Counted from the stretch's first letter, positions 11,997-24,617 are shown. The stretch: DNA of 64,000 nt from Archegozetes longisetosus (GCA_018873245.2 JAEMBT020000008.1:7160238-7224237); one strand, 5' to 3'. The notes: a model not told the origin generated them from the letters alone. Numbers and translations are program-made.

Positions 11997-13675
11997 TCAC
12001 AATTCTTTTGAAATCGAATTCGCAAACTTAAGAGTCAATAAGAAAAATCGAGCAAATATTATGTAAACCTGAAAAAATCATATAAAATCGAAATATGACA
12101 AAACTCTTTTGAAATCTCGGTAAATTTGTTATACTTTGAATGCAATCATAGGAGTCATAACGAATTGATTACCACATGAAAAACCTATCAATCGATTCTT
12201 ATCAGCGATTCTCTCCATTACATTCAGTAACTATAAGAAACAACACTTTTATCGAAATGTAAATTTTTCAAGACAAGAAGCATATTCGATAATTTCTGAG
12301 AGAAGTAAGAAAAGTTTGATAAGATTTTTATCTGAAATGTTGAACTGACGTTTGAACTACATAAAGCAATAATACTTTATCGGAACAGTGCATCAAAATA
12401 ACTATAATACAGTTTTTAAAATATGAAGACGCAGAAAAAGTTATATACATACAGTAAATAATGATTTATAGCTACGTTTATTACACGCATGTTAAAGTCA
12501 GTTAAAGTGAAAACAAACATTTTATTAAAAATCGCTTTAATAAAGAGCAATAAAGTTATTACGAACATTAATTAGATGCATCGTCGTATTAATAACAGCT
12601 TTTTATACTTTTCTCAAAAATCATCTCATGTACTTACTTTGATTCTTCGATTGATATCAAGTGATTTTGTGTTGAAATAAAATTTGAACAGATATTTGTG
12701 AGATTTTGAAGTATTTTTATTAATAGAAGCTGTTATTAAATTCAACAGTATATGAGAGATAAGTAATACGGTCAAAACCAAAAATGCGGTTATGTATGTA
12801 ATTAATTCGAGATTTCCAAACAAAAACTGTTGTAAAAGCATTAGATTAATTGGAATCAATGTGTAATTGAGAGTAAAGAAGTATTTCTTCCAAAATTGGT
12901 TGTATTTTAAAACATTATTACAAATATCATTGTGTTCTTTAAGTAATTTATCCATACATCGAGAGTTAAAGCATGTTTTCTTTTGGGATACCTTTTGATT
13001 GAATAATCTAAATCTTAATCCACAATAATAGCAAGATATGAAATAATAAAGAAAACTATATGATAGGATAGTAAAGACGTATGTTATCCACGAAGAGAGA
13101 AAAAGTGCATTAATAGTACCATAAACAATACTCTGAAGAGATTTTAAATTTTTGAATACCACAAAAGAAGGTATAAGAAAAAGAAGAAATGAGTTAGATT
13201 TTATTCCAATCGACAGTAGGAATTTGTAAAATGATGTTTTTTGAACAAATAGTTTTATTTCCTTTACATCTTCTATACAAATCGTGTCCATACTTTTCAA
13301 CCCTTCCATGACTTGAATGATTTCCAGCCATTTATAAAGTTTACAATTACTATAATTGAATAGATATACTATTCTTATAGATAATATTAGGATAAATAAA
13401 TGGGTAGCATAAATATATTGAGCTAAGCCGATTATCTTAATAACATCGAAGTAGAATATGGGATAGTTTTCATTTTTGTAAGCAATAGAATTCATAGAAA
13501 CTTTAATTAAAACCAGAATAAGAATAATAATTATGGCGTTAGATTTGAATCTCTGATTTCGTTTCTTCACAGAAACGAGATATTTATTAATATCTTGTCT
13601 ATGGATGAGTCCATATTTGTAAAGTGGTAAACCAAGATTTTCTATATATGAGAATTTTTCTGTATCTTCTGTCAT
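11997..13675 (-). CDS. Gustatory-receptor-like seven-TM protein, copy 2
   Basis: Exons 13675-12638, 12230-12135 and 12068-11997, all phase 0, make 401 residues. It is nearly identical to copy 1; differences cluster in the second hydrophobic segment and the loop after it (for example YAT for YGI) and near residue 300. The ATG at 13675 fits the MTEDTEKFSY start seen in copies 1 and 4. The donor after exon 1 is GTAAGT. The middle exon is identical in protein sequence to that of copy 1, and the last exon differs in its first residue only (V for I). All frames are open, so it is probably functional. The same caveat applies to the family name as for copy 1. Confidence 0.75.
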
Positions 13676-15484
13676 ATTTCTCTTGTTGTTAGAAACAAAC
13701 TATTAGACCTTACACATTAGTTCATTAAATTGAAAATATATATTATTTAAAAACGAACAAAACAAATATTTTCTCCATAGAAATTAATTGAAAAATTGTA
13801 AAATTCCTTCAAAAATAGAAAATATAATTGTTTTACTAAAAGTTCACAGTTCGCCAATTAATTAATAAAGTCATTAAATGGTTGTCTATTGCTTAAAACT
13901 AGAGTAATGATGCCATACAATTGAAAAAATTAAATTTAAATGTGAATTTATTTTAGCTTAATATAAAATCATTAGACGAACCTATTTTTAATTTTTCTCT
14001 TATTTATTAGGGTGGCTCAAAAGTAATTCTATATTCAGATGTCTGTAAAAAACAGATACAGCTAAACCATTCATTGTTGAACAGGTAGCCAAGCTCTGTT
14101 CAAAAGATCAAAATTAAGCCTTAATTTCTTATGATTTTTTATGCCTTTATATAAAGAGCTTAACTATGTACTCAAAATAGAGAGGTTTAACTGTATAAAA
14201 ATGATATTTTGCGATGGTGTATATGTTGTTGCCTTCAAGTTTTATGACAACTTCCCAATGCTTTTTTCTGAGCTTTTGAGTTGAAGGAAATAAACTAAAA
14301 TCCTAGACGTGAGCAAACTTTCGCACTATATTTTAATGCAATTTTACATATACACACTTAAATGCGTTCGATCAATCAAAGTATGCCTTCATATGTCAAT
14401 CAAATGAGTAATAAAAATGCCAAATTATTACTCTAGAGATATTGTAAAACTTGAAATTGAAAATCCACCAGAATTAACATCGAGCAGATATGCGTCAAAA
14501 GCTCAGAAGTTTAGTTTTTATTGTGTAAATTAATTTCACTAATAAGTTCATGATAAGCGACTTCCAAATCAAGTTCATTTGCAAATCTTTTGCCCCTATT
14601 TAACCTTTTAACACTTACAATGTCTTCATAACCACAAGAGTTCAATCCAGGAATATATTTGTTTTATTTTTATTCATATTGAGAATTTTGCTATATTTCT
14701 CACAGAGATATTGCCGAAAATGTGATATAATTTAGGAGTATATTATGTAAAATTTTTTTGCGGATCATTTTTTTCTATTTTTATACTTAATAGAATTATA
14801 CTTTCGATTTCGTTACGTAGTCCTTTTTCGGCTAGGGGTAACGTCTAAGGATGTTATGTTTAGGAATGATTAAGTATTTTCAAGTAAAGGTAAATATACG
14901 TATAAACTTAAAGGTAAGAAATTGGTAGTATTTTTGATATGATTTTCATAAAATTCAAGAAGAATTATAGTGTTATACACTGTGAGCCACTGTCATACTA
15001 TTTATTTTTTCCATTTCTTCCATGAAATATTTGTTTCATAATCGTGTCGATGATTTAACTGCTTCATTGTAATGTTCAATAAAGTTACGCGAAAGCTTAT
15101 TACGATTTTGTTGGTTTTTTCAAAGAATGAACGCAAATGCGTTTAATCTCGGAGAAATCATGACACTAGTCCGACCTTGTGCATTAAGGCCTCATTTGGG
15201 AAGCGAATCGCATATATGACTTGTCTAAATGAGTACTTTAACAAGAATATTGTATAAAGCCTTTCTGTCACCCTGAGAGTTTTTTTTATGTAAGTCAGAA
15301 TTAACATTTGACTTAAAAAGGCTCAAAATGTCGCTCTAAAATTTTGAACTTGAGCTGACCAAAACAATAAGGCTGTTTTACACCCAAAAGACCGAAAGGT
15401 GATAATTCTGTCAAGAACATTAATATGCATTTTATTGAAGTATTAATATTCTTACTTTAATGGTACAACAAACTTATTTTATTA
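13676..15484. other. Receptor 5' flank and spacer of unit 2
   Basis: This is non-coding and aligns with 8720-11070 of unit 1. It lacks the 500-bp element found at 10074-10573, and so serves as the empty-site reference. No gene is seen. Confidence 0.55.
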
Positions 15485-16737
15485 CTGCAAAATTCAGTTG
15501 TATTTCCAATCTTTGCATTGCTATTTTCAATATCAGGTTCATGTTCGTTCTATGCGATCGCTTAACGATCTATAAGTCTTCCAAAGTGTCAAAAATCAAT
15601 TTAAAGTGTTTTAAACATCAAATTAAATATAGATATTGACTAAAATAATTTAAATTAAATCGATTGAATTGAGAAGCAATAGTTTAAATTAATTTTTCAC
15701 ACTTTGGGAGTCTTATAGTAAGTTAAGCGATCGCATAAAACGAACATAAACCTGATATTGGAAATAGTGAAGAGCATTATTCAGAAATCTTGAGCTTCAA
15801 GCTCGAGCTTCTATAAGCGCACGTCAAATTTGTTGAACTTTGAGCTGCGCTTCTGTCAAATTTGGCCTGAGCTGCGCTTGTACTAATAAGCTCAGGTCCA
15901 AGCTGTGAGCTGCGCTGCTGAGCTTATGTTAAAGATTAAAAATTAAAATAACGAGTAATCTTTGTAACAAGTATTTATCTCAAGTTATAATAAAGTACTT
16001 GTGGAAAAATATATCAGTTTCGATCGCAAAGTTTGAAGAATGAATTCAAATTTCGATAACGGTGTCACTTATCAATAATTGTGTCTTCTGATTGTATTTC
16101 ACTTTCTTGTCAAGTCATGTTGAAAACAGTTTCAAACAACTAATTTCGCTTATTTTAAATAATTTTCAAAAATTACTTGAGATTATCTTATTTCGAATAT
16201 AAGGAGATTTAAACAGTGAATATAAATAATATTACTTTTAAAGCCTATAACATCATTAATTCTCTCTTCAGACAAACAGTTATTACATTAAATTTCAGTT
16301 TAAAGCGAAGCTTTACTTGAAAACAATGATTCATAATTCAAAAATGCGTCTCATCATTCAATTCGATAGATCTAATTTAAACCTAATTTCCTAACATACG
16401 AGAAGCAGTTCAAAAATCATTACTATTTTACAATTAATACTGTTTTTTGCTTTGTTAAATAAATCGGCTTCAAATGAGCTGAGCTCGAAGCTCAACAAAT
16501 TGAGCTTGAGCTGCGCTTCTTTATCATAGACTGAGCTTGAAGCTCGAGCTTATAAGCTCGAAGACAGCTAAAATTAAGCTTGAAGCGCAGCGGAGCTCAG
16601 CTCACAGCTAGCTTATGCTCTTCAATAATTGGAAATAGCAATGCATACATTGGAAATGGTTTCGAGAAATACATTACTTAAGTACTGCCCACTGGAAATA
16701 GCAATGCAAAGATTGGTAATACAACTGAATTTGCCTG
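15485..16737. mobile_element. MITE family A copy carrying a nested hAT element
   Basis: The left arm starts CTGCAAAATTCAGTTG and the right arm ends CTGAATTTGCCTG, each next to TA. Its left arm, centre and right arm match 11071-11387 and 23973-24332. The right arm is interrupted by the 863-bp hAT-type insertion described separately. Beyond the insert it retains both GGAAATAGCAATGCA repeats, so it represents the longer ancestral form. Confidence 0.87.
15765..16627. mobile_element. Non-autonomous hAT-type element, 863 bp
   Basis: The ends are TAGTGAAGAGCAT and, reversed, TATTGAAGAGCAT. A perfect 8-bp duplication ATTGGAAA lies at 15757-15764 and 16628-16635, the hallmark of hAT transposition. 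The subterminal 200-300 bp on each side are packed with GAGCTT, GAGCTC and GAGCTGCGCTT motifs in both orientations. In hAT elements such arrays bind transposase (family knowledge). There is no transposase ORF. It is inserted in the right arm of a family-A MITE, so it is the younger insertion. Confidence 0.9.
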
Positions 16738-17324
16738 TAATAATACAATAATATATTACTTATCCATAAAGTCAGTTAAATATTGCGTCGGTACTTTAAC
16801 AGTCGGTACTCTGTTTTGTCTGAACTTCGATCGTGTAGCTAAAAATATGTAATTTCGTAAAAATTTAAGACTAATTAATTAATTTACTATTTAAATTTAC
16901 ATCTTATAGCTAGTAAAACCAATTATTATCTATTCAAATCTTAACATTATCGATGATGGACTTGAGGCCAAGTTCTATAATAATCTTTCATAAACTTCTT
17001 GATGAAATTCAGTGAAATTTAAATATCTCATATATTCAATTCGATAAAAAATCAGAGGAATTTTTTAGATTTTACGCCAAGAATGAAACGAGATGTAGGG
17101 TTAGATTCAATATTGAGATCATTTGGATTACTAACATAAAATTCATTACGTTTAAGACAACAAAGTGAGCAAAATTTATGCTAATTATCCAAAAAAAGTG
17201 TACTAAAACTTTCATTAAAATAGTACTTTCTTACTTGCGTCAAACATTTTATCATTAGGAATAGGACCAGAAATGACTGAATGTACAACTGAATGTGCAA
17301 ATTACTACAGAATACTAGTCACCA
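16738..17324. other. Junction of unit 2 and unit 3
   Basis: Non-coding. It contains the third copy of the conserved block (16953-17190) and the start of unit 3. The small open frame seen in unit 2 is interrupted here. Confidence 0.5.
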
Positions 17325-19851
17325 TTATTTTGAGATCGAATTCGCAAACTTGTGAGTCAATAAGAAAAAGCGAGCAAATATTACGTAAACCTGAAAAAAT
17401 TGTATAAAATCGAAATATGACAAAACTCTTTTGACATCTCGTTAAATTTGTTATACTTTGAATGCAATCATAGGAGTCATAACGAATTGATTACCACATG
17501 AAAAACCTATCAATCGATTCTTATCACCGATTCTCTCCATTACATTCAGTAACTATAAGAAAGAACACTTTTATCGAAATGTAAATTTTTCAAGACAAGA
17601 AGCATATTCGATAATTTCTGAGAGAAGTAAGAAAAGTTTGATAAGATTTTTATCTGAAATCTTGAACTGATCCTTTGGAACTACACAAAGCAATGGTATT
17701 TTATCTGTACGGTGCATTAACTACACAGAAATAACTATAATATCGATTTTTAAATATTAAGCTGCAGAATATATGTAAATATATAATATATAGAATATAT
17801 AAATATATAATATACATACAGTACATGATGACTATTTACAGTTACGTTTATTAAACACATGTTGAAGTCGAAACAGAAAATTTATCAAAAATTTCTCAGA
17901 CAAAGAACAATATGGGTACAGCTTTAGGATTTTAATTTGAGACACCGTATGCAGGCTTTCATATAACTTATATGAACAGCGAAAAAATATTCTGAATAAC
18001 TGAAATTCAATTCTGATTTATTAATGATGCAATATTTTTTTGTAATATCGGACAACGTATCGCACGAGATATTACATATTTGTATGCGATATTTTGTATA
18101 TTTTGCCTCGGAAACCATTTTTGATGAATTTTTTAATATTATAATCGATTTTAAACTTTTGAAAATCATGATCTCAGGCTTTAATTAGTTTTCAATGCCG
18201 AAAACTTCAAAAAAAAGATATTAAAAATGCAAACTTACTAATGAGTTTCTTATCAACAGCATCATTCATAAGTTTAAGATTACCGGTTTTTATTATCTCA
18301 ACCATCAATTCATCAATAGTTAAGTTATTATAAAAATAGCAGCCTCAATAATTTTTTGTTCTTTGTCAATTATTTCCCGTATTCTTATCCTTTTCTTCAG
18401 TTTAATAAAGTTTTGAATTAGAAAACGGTTACCTATTCTTCTGACTGTTTCGTGACTATAACCAACTTTTCTAGTTATTGCACGCAAACGTATCTTCTGT
18501 CCTAAGCTCCAAACAATTCTAGCTCTTTAATTGAATGTTAAAGTCATATTTTTATTTAAAAAAATAACATGTGTTTTAACACGTACTTTTTGTTATTGTA
18601 TATCAAAGTTTATCATAAGTTGAGGGTTTGATATGAATTGATCAGTAAAGTGAGTATCATATCATTTGACTAAAAATTTTATGAAAGGTAGTATACAGCG
18701 TCTCAAAATAAATTCCCAAAACTGTACTATCAATATTAATTAGATGCATTATCGTCGCATTGATAAGAAAAGAGTTTTCTATACTTTTCTTAGAAATCAT
18801 CGAATAAACTTACCTTCATTTTTCGATTCATATCAAGTGATTTCGTATCGCAATGAAGCTTGAACAGATATTTGTGAGATTTTGAAGCATTTTTGTTAAT
18901 AGAAGCTGTTATTGAATTTAATATTATATGAGATGTAAGAAATACGATCAAAACGAATAATGCGGTTATAGATACAATTAGTTCGGGATTTTCAAACAGA
19001 AAAAGCTGTAAAAACATTAGATTAATTGGAATTAATGTGTAATTGAGAGCGAAATAGTATTTCTTCCAAAATTGATTGTATTTTATAGTATTATTACAAA
19101 TATCGTTGTGCTCTTTAAGTAATTTGTTTATATCTCGAGAGTTGAAACATATCCTCCTTTGGGAAATCTTTTGATTGAATAATCTAAATCTTAATCCACA
19201 ATAATAGCAAGACATGAAATAATAAAGAAAACCATATGATAGGACGGTAAAGACGTATAATGTCCACGATGTGGCAAAAAGTCCATTAATAATACCATAA
19301 ACAATGCTCTGGGCAGATTTGAATTTTTGGGATACCAAATAAGAAAATAAAAGTAAAATAAGAAATGAGGTAGATTTTATTCCAATCGATAGTAGAAATT
19401 TGTAAAATGATGTTTTTCGAACAAGTAATTTCATTTCTTTTGCATCTTTAATACCAATCGTATACATACTTTTCAACCCTTCCATCACTTGAATGATTTC
19501 CAGCCATTTATAGAGTTTACAATTACTATAATTGAATAGATATACTATTCTTATAGTTAATATTAGGACAAATAAACAAATGGCGTAACTATATTGAACT
19601 AAGCCGATTATCTTAATAACATCGAAGTAGAATATGGGATATTTTTCATTTTTGAAAGCAATAGAATTCATCGAAACTTTAATTAAAACCAGAATAAGTA
19701 TAGTAATTATAGCGTTAGACTTGAATCTTTGATTTCTCCTCTTCACAAAAAAGAGATAGTTATTAATATCTTGTTTATGAATGAGTCCATATCTATAAAG
19801 TGGTAAACCTAGATTTTCTATATATGAATTTTTTTCAGTGTTTTGCGACAT
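17325..19851 (-). CDS. Gustatory-receptor-like seven-TM protein, copy 3 (diverged)
   Basis: Exons 19851-18814, 17552-17457 and 17390-17325 make 399 residues. Intron 1 is 1,261 bp instead of about 410 because it holds an 806-bp Tc1-type element. Exon 1 is still exactly 346 codons. The start MSQNTEKNSY and many loop residues differ from copies 1, 2 and 4, so this is the oldest split in the array. The last exon ends two codons earlier (SISK then TAA), as it does in copy 4. Every exon is open and the splice sites match its paralogues (AAG then GTAAGT, CTTATAG, TTTTTTCAG). A functional receptor is likely if the enlarged intron is spliced. Confidence 0.73.
17919..18724 (-). mobile_element. Tc1-type element, 806 bp, inside a receptor intron
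   Basis: Inverted repeats of about 33 bp run inward from CAGCTTTAGGATTTT on the left and, reversed, CAGTTTTGGGAATTT on the right. TA lies on both sides (17917-17918 and 18725-18726). Removing the element and one TA leaves a 34-base stretch that aligns without gaps to the matching intron of copy 2. The minus strand has a decayed transposase N terminus. Confidence 0.92.
18320..18560 (-). pseudogene. Tc1-like transposase N-terminal remnant
   Basis: On the minus strand, a start-like MTLTFN is followed by a stop and then RARIVWSLGQKIRLRA and VGYSHETVRRIGNRF. This is a helix-turn-helix DNA-binding region typical of Tc1/IS630 transposases. No catalytic DDE segment follows. It belongs to the 806-bp element in intron 1 of receptor copy 3. 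Confidence 0.75.
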
Positions 19852-21375
19852 ATTTTGTTGAGTGTTAGAATCAGACTAATAGAACTTATGCAGTAGTTCA
19901 TTAAATTGAAAATATGTTTTTAAAAGAATGATCAAAACAAATACGTTCTCTATAGAAATTAATTGAAAAGTTGTAAAACTTTCTTCAAGAATAGAAATAT
20001 AGTTGCTCTTCTAAAAGTTCACAACTCGCTAATTTATTTATAGAGCCATTAAATGGTAGTCTCTTTTCAAAAACTCAAGTAATGACGTCACATAAATGAA
20101 AAAATAAATTCCAAAATTGAGTTTATTTTAGATCAATACAGAATCATTATGTATGTTCGTATCTCTTTACTAAAAGCAGATACAGCTAAACCTCTCATTC
20201 TTGAATAGTTAACTAAGTCTTTTATAAAAATCCAAAAAGCCTTACTTTTAATGATTTATTCATGCCTTTATGAATGGAGTTAACTACGTGTTCAAAATAG
20301 AGAGGTGTAACCGTATAAAAATGACATTCAAGTGTTGGTGTATATAATGTAGCTACTAGAGGATGGTTATCCGAGAATCTCGACTCTCGAATTTTTATAG
20401 TATGGAAATAAATAAATATTCAATTATCATATTCCTTATTTATTGTTCGAATGCCATAAAAATAATATTTGTTTATTTAAAAAGGTATTATTTATTAAAG
20501 TGTTTATAATTTTGATTGAGAAACGTTAACTTGTTGACAAAATTGAGATTCAAAGTTGAACACTTTTTTCAAATCAGATTACCAACGGTTGAGGAAATTG
20601 TTTATGTTGAGTACTTTCTTTATCTAAATTCATGAAGAGATTCTAGACCCAACAGACCATTTCGTGAAATTAATTAATTGCACTTCAAAATCACAATGAA
20701 TGATTATTAAATGATAAGAAAGTTACCAAAGCATGTGTTTTGTCAGACTTGCACATATCGTCGATCTGAAATTATATAGTCCTATGCTCAATTTTTGGCG
20801 AAAATGAGTTATTGGCACATCATTAATGAACAACTAATGAATCAAAAATTTTCTAAAATTTTCAAAAATTCTAATTCCTCTGGCTTAGAATCATGAAAAA
20901 ATGAAGAATTGGTGATTTTCGCTATTACTCGAGCAATTCGATATTGAACGCAGTTTAAAAATACCATATTTAAACTTCTTTTATTGCAAGATTACTAATA
21001 TTTAACCCTTTGGAGACCAATGTATTGTTTTAGGAACATTGATCTTTACTATAAAAAGGTAGGTTTTGCAAAATTGAAAGATTGCACTAAGTTTAAGAAA
21101 TTTCGCTTTAGGGTCAAATCTCAAACTTAAGCAAACTTTTTCTTATTAAATCTTATCTCTTTGTTTAATACAGATTTTAAATTCTATCAAAATAGTTTAG
21201 TTATCACTTTTTTATTAGTGAAATAACAAGTTTTTGATTGATTTTTGTGCTTTGTTGGGCTTGGTCTTTAATAAAAGCAAGTACAAATTTTAATTAATTT
21301 CATTATTATTATAAAACTTTACACACACACACGCACAGAATGAAAGTACTGCCTGAAATGTGCCTAAGACTTAGG
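19852..21375. other. Receptor copy 3 5' flank, then unique sequence
   Basis: The first ~650 bp resemble the flanks of the other receptors, and most closely the orphan flank at 40027-40620. The rest, to the hAT element, is AT-rich with a short (AC)n run near 21320. No gene is seen. Confidence 0.5.
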
Positions 21376-21864
21376 TGGAGTGACCACCTCTGGCCTATCT
21401 CGTGACGGGACAAAAGTATCGCAGGGAGGACCCTTACATTCTTATAAAGAAAAATGCAGCTCTTATTAGTCATTACAAATATTTAGGTGTCAGCAATACA
21501 TTCTAATATTAAAACATTGAAGATTATTAGTCATGGTTGATATCAAAGGTATATTCTTTGTTAGAAGAAATACTGGTTTATATCGGATATAAGTCAAGGC
21601 AGAAAAGATTGATTTAATAACTTTTGGTCTTAAACTACAGGTTTTAAAACACTAAACCGGGTTTCTTATCCCTTATCATTTGTAAAATAAATTCAATGTT
21701 TGAATTTGTAAGAAATATTTTTCTAAACACGTTTTTCAAAATGAAAATTGAAAAATGGGACAACTAATTGTCCCGTCAAGAGGTCTTGGTCTGACGGGAT
21801 TTCTGTTTTATATTTTTAAAAAGATGGGACTGTCCCGTCAAAAACGGGATGGTTGGTCACCCTA
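21376..21864. mobile_element. Non-autonomous hAT element, 489 bp
   Basis: The ends are TGGAGTGACCACC and, reversed, TAGGGTGACCAACCATCCCG, a common hAT terminus. An exact 8-bp duplication GACTTAGG lies at 21368-21375 and 21865-21872. Subterminal GACGGGAC and GTCCCGTC motifs repeat on both sides. No ORF is present. Confidence 0.92.
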
Positions 21865-22460
21865 GACTTAGGATTTCGAGCCTCTTATATGCAATTAACT
21901 GGCAAACTCGAACTGCTTAAGCAAAGTGAGCCAATTAAACGAATCTACCATTCAGTTCATTAGTGATTAGTATATGACTCAGTTTCTAATATTTGTGAAA
22001 TGTTTCTTGTTTATGTAAACTTTAACGCATTCAAGGATTTCAATAAGTTATTCACTTGAGATAAAGTATACCAAATGAGCTAATATTTTATTCGCTTTTT
22101 GATTCAATTCTCAGTACAATTTTTCAAACGCATATATCAGTGTAAATCTGACTGAAGAATTTACTCATAAGGAGAATTTAACACAAATTCACAAAATATT
22201 AAAATTAATAAATGCGAAATTTTGTTAATTTGATAAAAGCACAAATGTTAAATTTTTTAAATATAAGTAAATCGAAAGAATTAAGATTTTTTAAAAATAA
22301 AGTTTGTTTTGTATATTTTCATAATAAAAAAGTAAACTATTTTTAAGTAAAATAAAATTCTAAAATATATATATAATTTTTTGACCGAACTTTTTAGCGT
22401 TTCCTGAGATATATGTATAAAAATTTGCGCTAAAGCGCATAATTCAATACAATTTTTGTA
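21865..22460. other. Intergenic between two transposons
   Basis: AT-rich and non-coding. No structure beyond the flanking elements is seen. Confidence 0.5.
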
Positions 22461-23735
22461 CGACAAAAAAATCCGAAAAAAGTAATTGTAAATTTTTTAA
22501 TGAAAATTTCAATGTATTGACATGAAATTTATCAAAAGAATACATTTGACTCTAATTATTACGACTACAATGAAATCACAATTTAATTCGGCCTCCTCTG
22601 GCAGCTATACACTTTTCTATGCGTTCTTTCATACTTTTGCTCAACGACTCCAAGACGTCTAACTTGAAATTATCCCATATTTCGTTTATTTTTTGCAACC
22701 CACAGTTGAAATGTTTTCGGTTCTTCCTTTTCAAGAATATCCTTAATTATTCCCCATGAGTGTTCAATCGGGTTGAGGTCGGGGGAGTTCGGAGGCCACT
22801 CGATAATGACGATATTATTGTCTTCAAAGAACTTCATTGTTTGCTTCGATTTGTGACACGAGGCATTGTCTTGTTGGTACACAAAGTCTCCACCGAATAT
22901 GGCATTCATCGACGGTAATAAAAAGTTCTTCATAATTTCGATATATTTTGCTGAATCAATAGAACCAGCGACTGAAGCTAAAGGAGTTAACCCTAGCAAG
23001 CAGATACCCCCCCCCATACAGTAACTGACGGAGAATACTTGGGTTTTTGCACCGATTTACGGCCTTTCCCCCAAACTTTGATGTTTGTACGATAAAATTG
23101 AAACTTTGACTCATCACTAAATACACATTTAGTCCAGTCAAAAATCCTGTATCTATAAGCAAACTCGAGTCGCTTCTGTTTGTGCACTTCTGTCAAAAGG
23201 AAGACCTGTTTGGGTACAATTTTGATATACCCGCGCTCGCTGAGGCGCCGCTGTATGGTCCGACTACTCACCTTTGGTGACCCTCTCAAATAGGCTTGAT
23301 GCGCGATTCTTTGGGCTGACCATTTGTCATGATGATGAGCAAGTTGCGTGATGCGACGGAGATCGTTTGAACGAAGCTTGAGAGGTCTTCCTGATCCTGG
23401 ACTTCTTTCAATACTTTCTCCGCGTTTTAGTTTTGCTAAAACATCATATATTGTAAACAAAGGTATCTTTGTCATCTGATGCAAAATTTTGGCCTCAACG
23501 ACCCCGGCTTCAAATAGAACTTGGAGTCGTTCTCTGTTCTTCTGTTGTTTACTGGTGGCAGAAGGCATGGTCGCGATTTTCTTGAAACTCTATTATGGCA
23601 CTTTAAACCTTATTAATCATTCAAATAGAGCAGGCTTCAACCTTAATAAAGACATATGACACATTGACATATGTATTAATAGCGAGCGAAAATCAATTCT
23701 CAAAATATGTAATAAGTTTCCGGATTTTTTTGTCG
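22461..23735 (-). mobile_element. Tc1-like element, 1,275 bp, nearly full length
   Basis: Inverted repeats CGACAAAAAAATCCG at each end are flanked by TA. The size of about 1.3 kb and the single transposase on the minus strand fit a complete Tc1-type element. The transposase has two frameshifts, so this copy is dead but young. Confidence 0.93.
22576..23568 (-). pseudogene. Tc1-family DD34E transposase with two frameshifts
   Basis: It starts at the ATG at 23568 (MPSATSKQQKNRERLQ). The helix-turn-helix region is followed by GSGRPLKL, an AT-hook-like motif, then the DDE core: FSDESKF (first Asp), QQDNASCHKSKQT (second Asp) and NSPDLNPIEHSWG (Glu). Frame 1 breaks in the G9 run near 23010, after SVTVWGG. 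A second break lies in an A-rich run near 22690, after which the frame reads INEIWDNFKLDVLESLS to the stop at 22576. Both breaks are single-base slips in homopolymers. The intact product would cut and paste the element at TA sites in the nucleus. Confidence 0.92.
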
Positions 23736-23972
23736 TAAGGTATATATATCTCCCAGTAATCACTTCAAATCACTAAAAATCCAAATTAATTACAACCATA
23801 ACGAACTTTCTTATCAAAAGCGCGAGCAAAATTATGATAATGACTATTCTTGAAATCTATTATACAAGTTTTCATTTGGAATCAACTCTTTTACTTTATT
23901 CTGATGGCTAAAGCTAAATCTTCAAAATCATTATCACCACAAGAATATTTTTTATTGTCGTTTGTGATAATA

Positions 23973-24332
23973 CAGCCAAATCCAGTTGTATTTCCAACCT
24001 TGCATTGCCATTTCCAATATCAGGGTTATGTTCGTTCTATGCGAACATTTAACTTACTATAAGACTCCCAAAGAGTCAAAAATTAATTTAAATTATTGCT
24101 TCTCAATTCAGTCGATTTAATTTAAATTCTTTTATTCAATATCTATGTTTAATTTAATGTTTAAAAACATTTTAAATTAATTTTTCATACTTTGGGAGTC
24201 TTATTGTAAGTTAAGTGTTCGCATAGAACGAATATAACCCTGATATTGGAAATAGTTTTGAGTAGTGTACTATTTAAGTACTGTCCACTGGAAATACCAA
24301 TGCAAGGTTGAAAATACAACTGAATTTGGCTG
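23973..24332. mobile_element. MITE family A, 360 bp
   Basis: Long inverted arms begin CAGCCAAATCCAGTTGTAT and end CAACTGAATTTGGCTG, with TA on both sides. The arms and centre match 11071-11387 and 15485-16737. The small plus-strand ORF 23850-24062 crosses the left edge and is not a gene. Confidence 0.88.
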
Positions 24333-24617
24333 TAAATATAAGAATTTGTTCCAATTATTTTTATCTTAGTGTAATAATTTGATGGGAATATAGTACTACA
24401 GTAGACACTTGATGTTTGGAAATCGCTTATTTTGAAATACCATCTATTTTGAACCCCTAGGAATATCTCGTCATTTCATCTTAATGAATGTTAATAATAC
24501 CGCTTATTTTGAAACCTTTCATTTTGAAATACTCAGTATTTTGAACGAATCTTAACATCAATCTGTATTATTGTGTGCCTCTTTATTTTGAAATATTTGT
24601 CAAATAGTTTTAATATA

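Larger units (their letters stand above)
5984..20690. repeat. Tandem array of ~5.4-kb receptor-gene units (three copies)
   Basis: Unit 1 runs from about 5984, unit 2 from about 11490 and unit 3 from about 16840, so the period is 5.35-5.5 kb. Each starts with the block that reads AATATGTAATTTCGT. It continues with a conserved block at 6121-6340, 11603-11860 or 16953-17190, then the receptor's last exons, its first exon and its 5' flank. Units 1 and 2 match along nearly their full length apart from transposon insertions. Unit 3 diverges after the 5' flank. The short plus-strand ORF in the conserved block (11603-11818) is broken in the other copies and I do not treat it as a gene. Confidence 0.85.

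Noticed and set aside
22670-23568. Two separate host genes
   Set aside because: They are two frames of one Tc1 transposase, split by a slip in a G9 run, inside clear inverted repeats.
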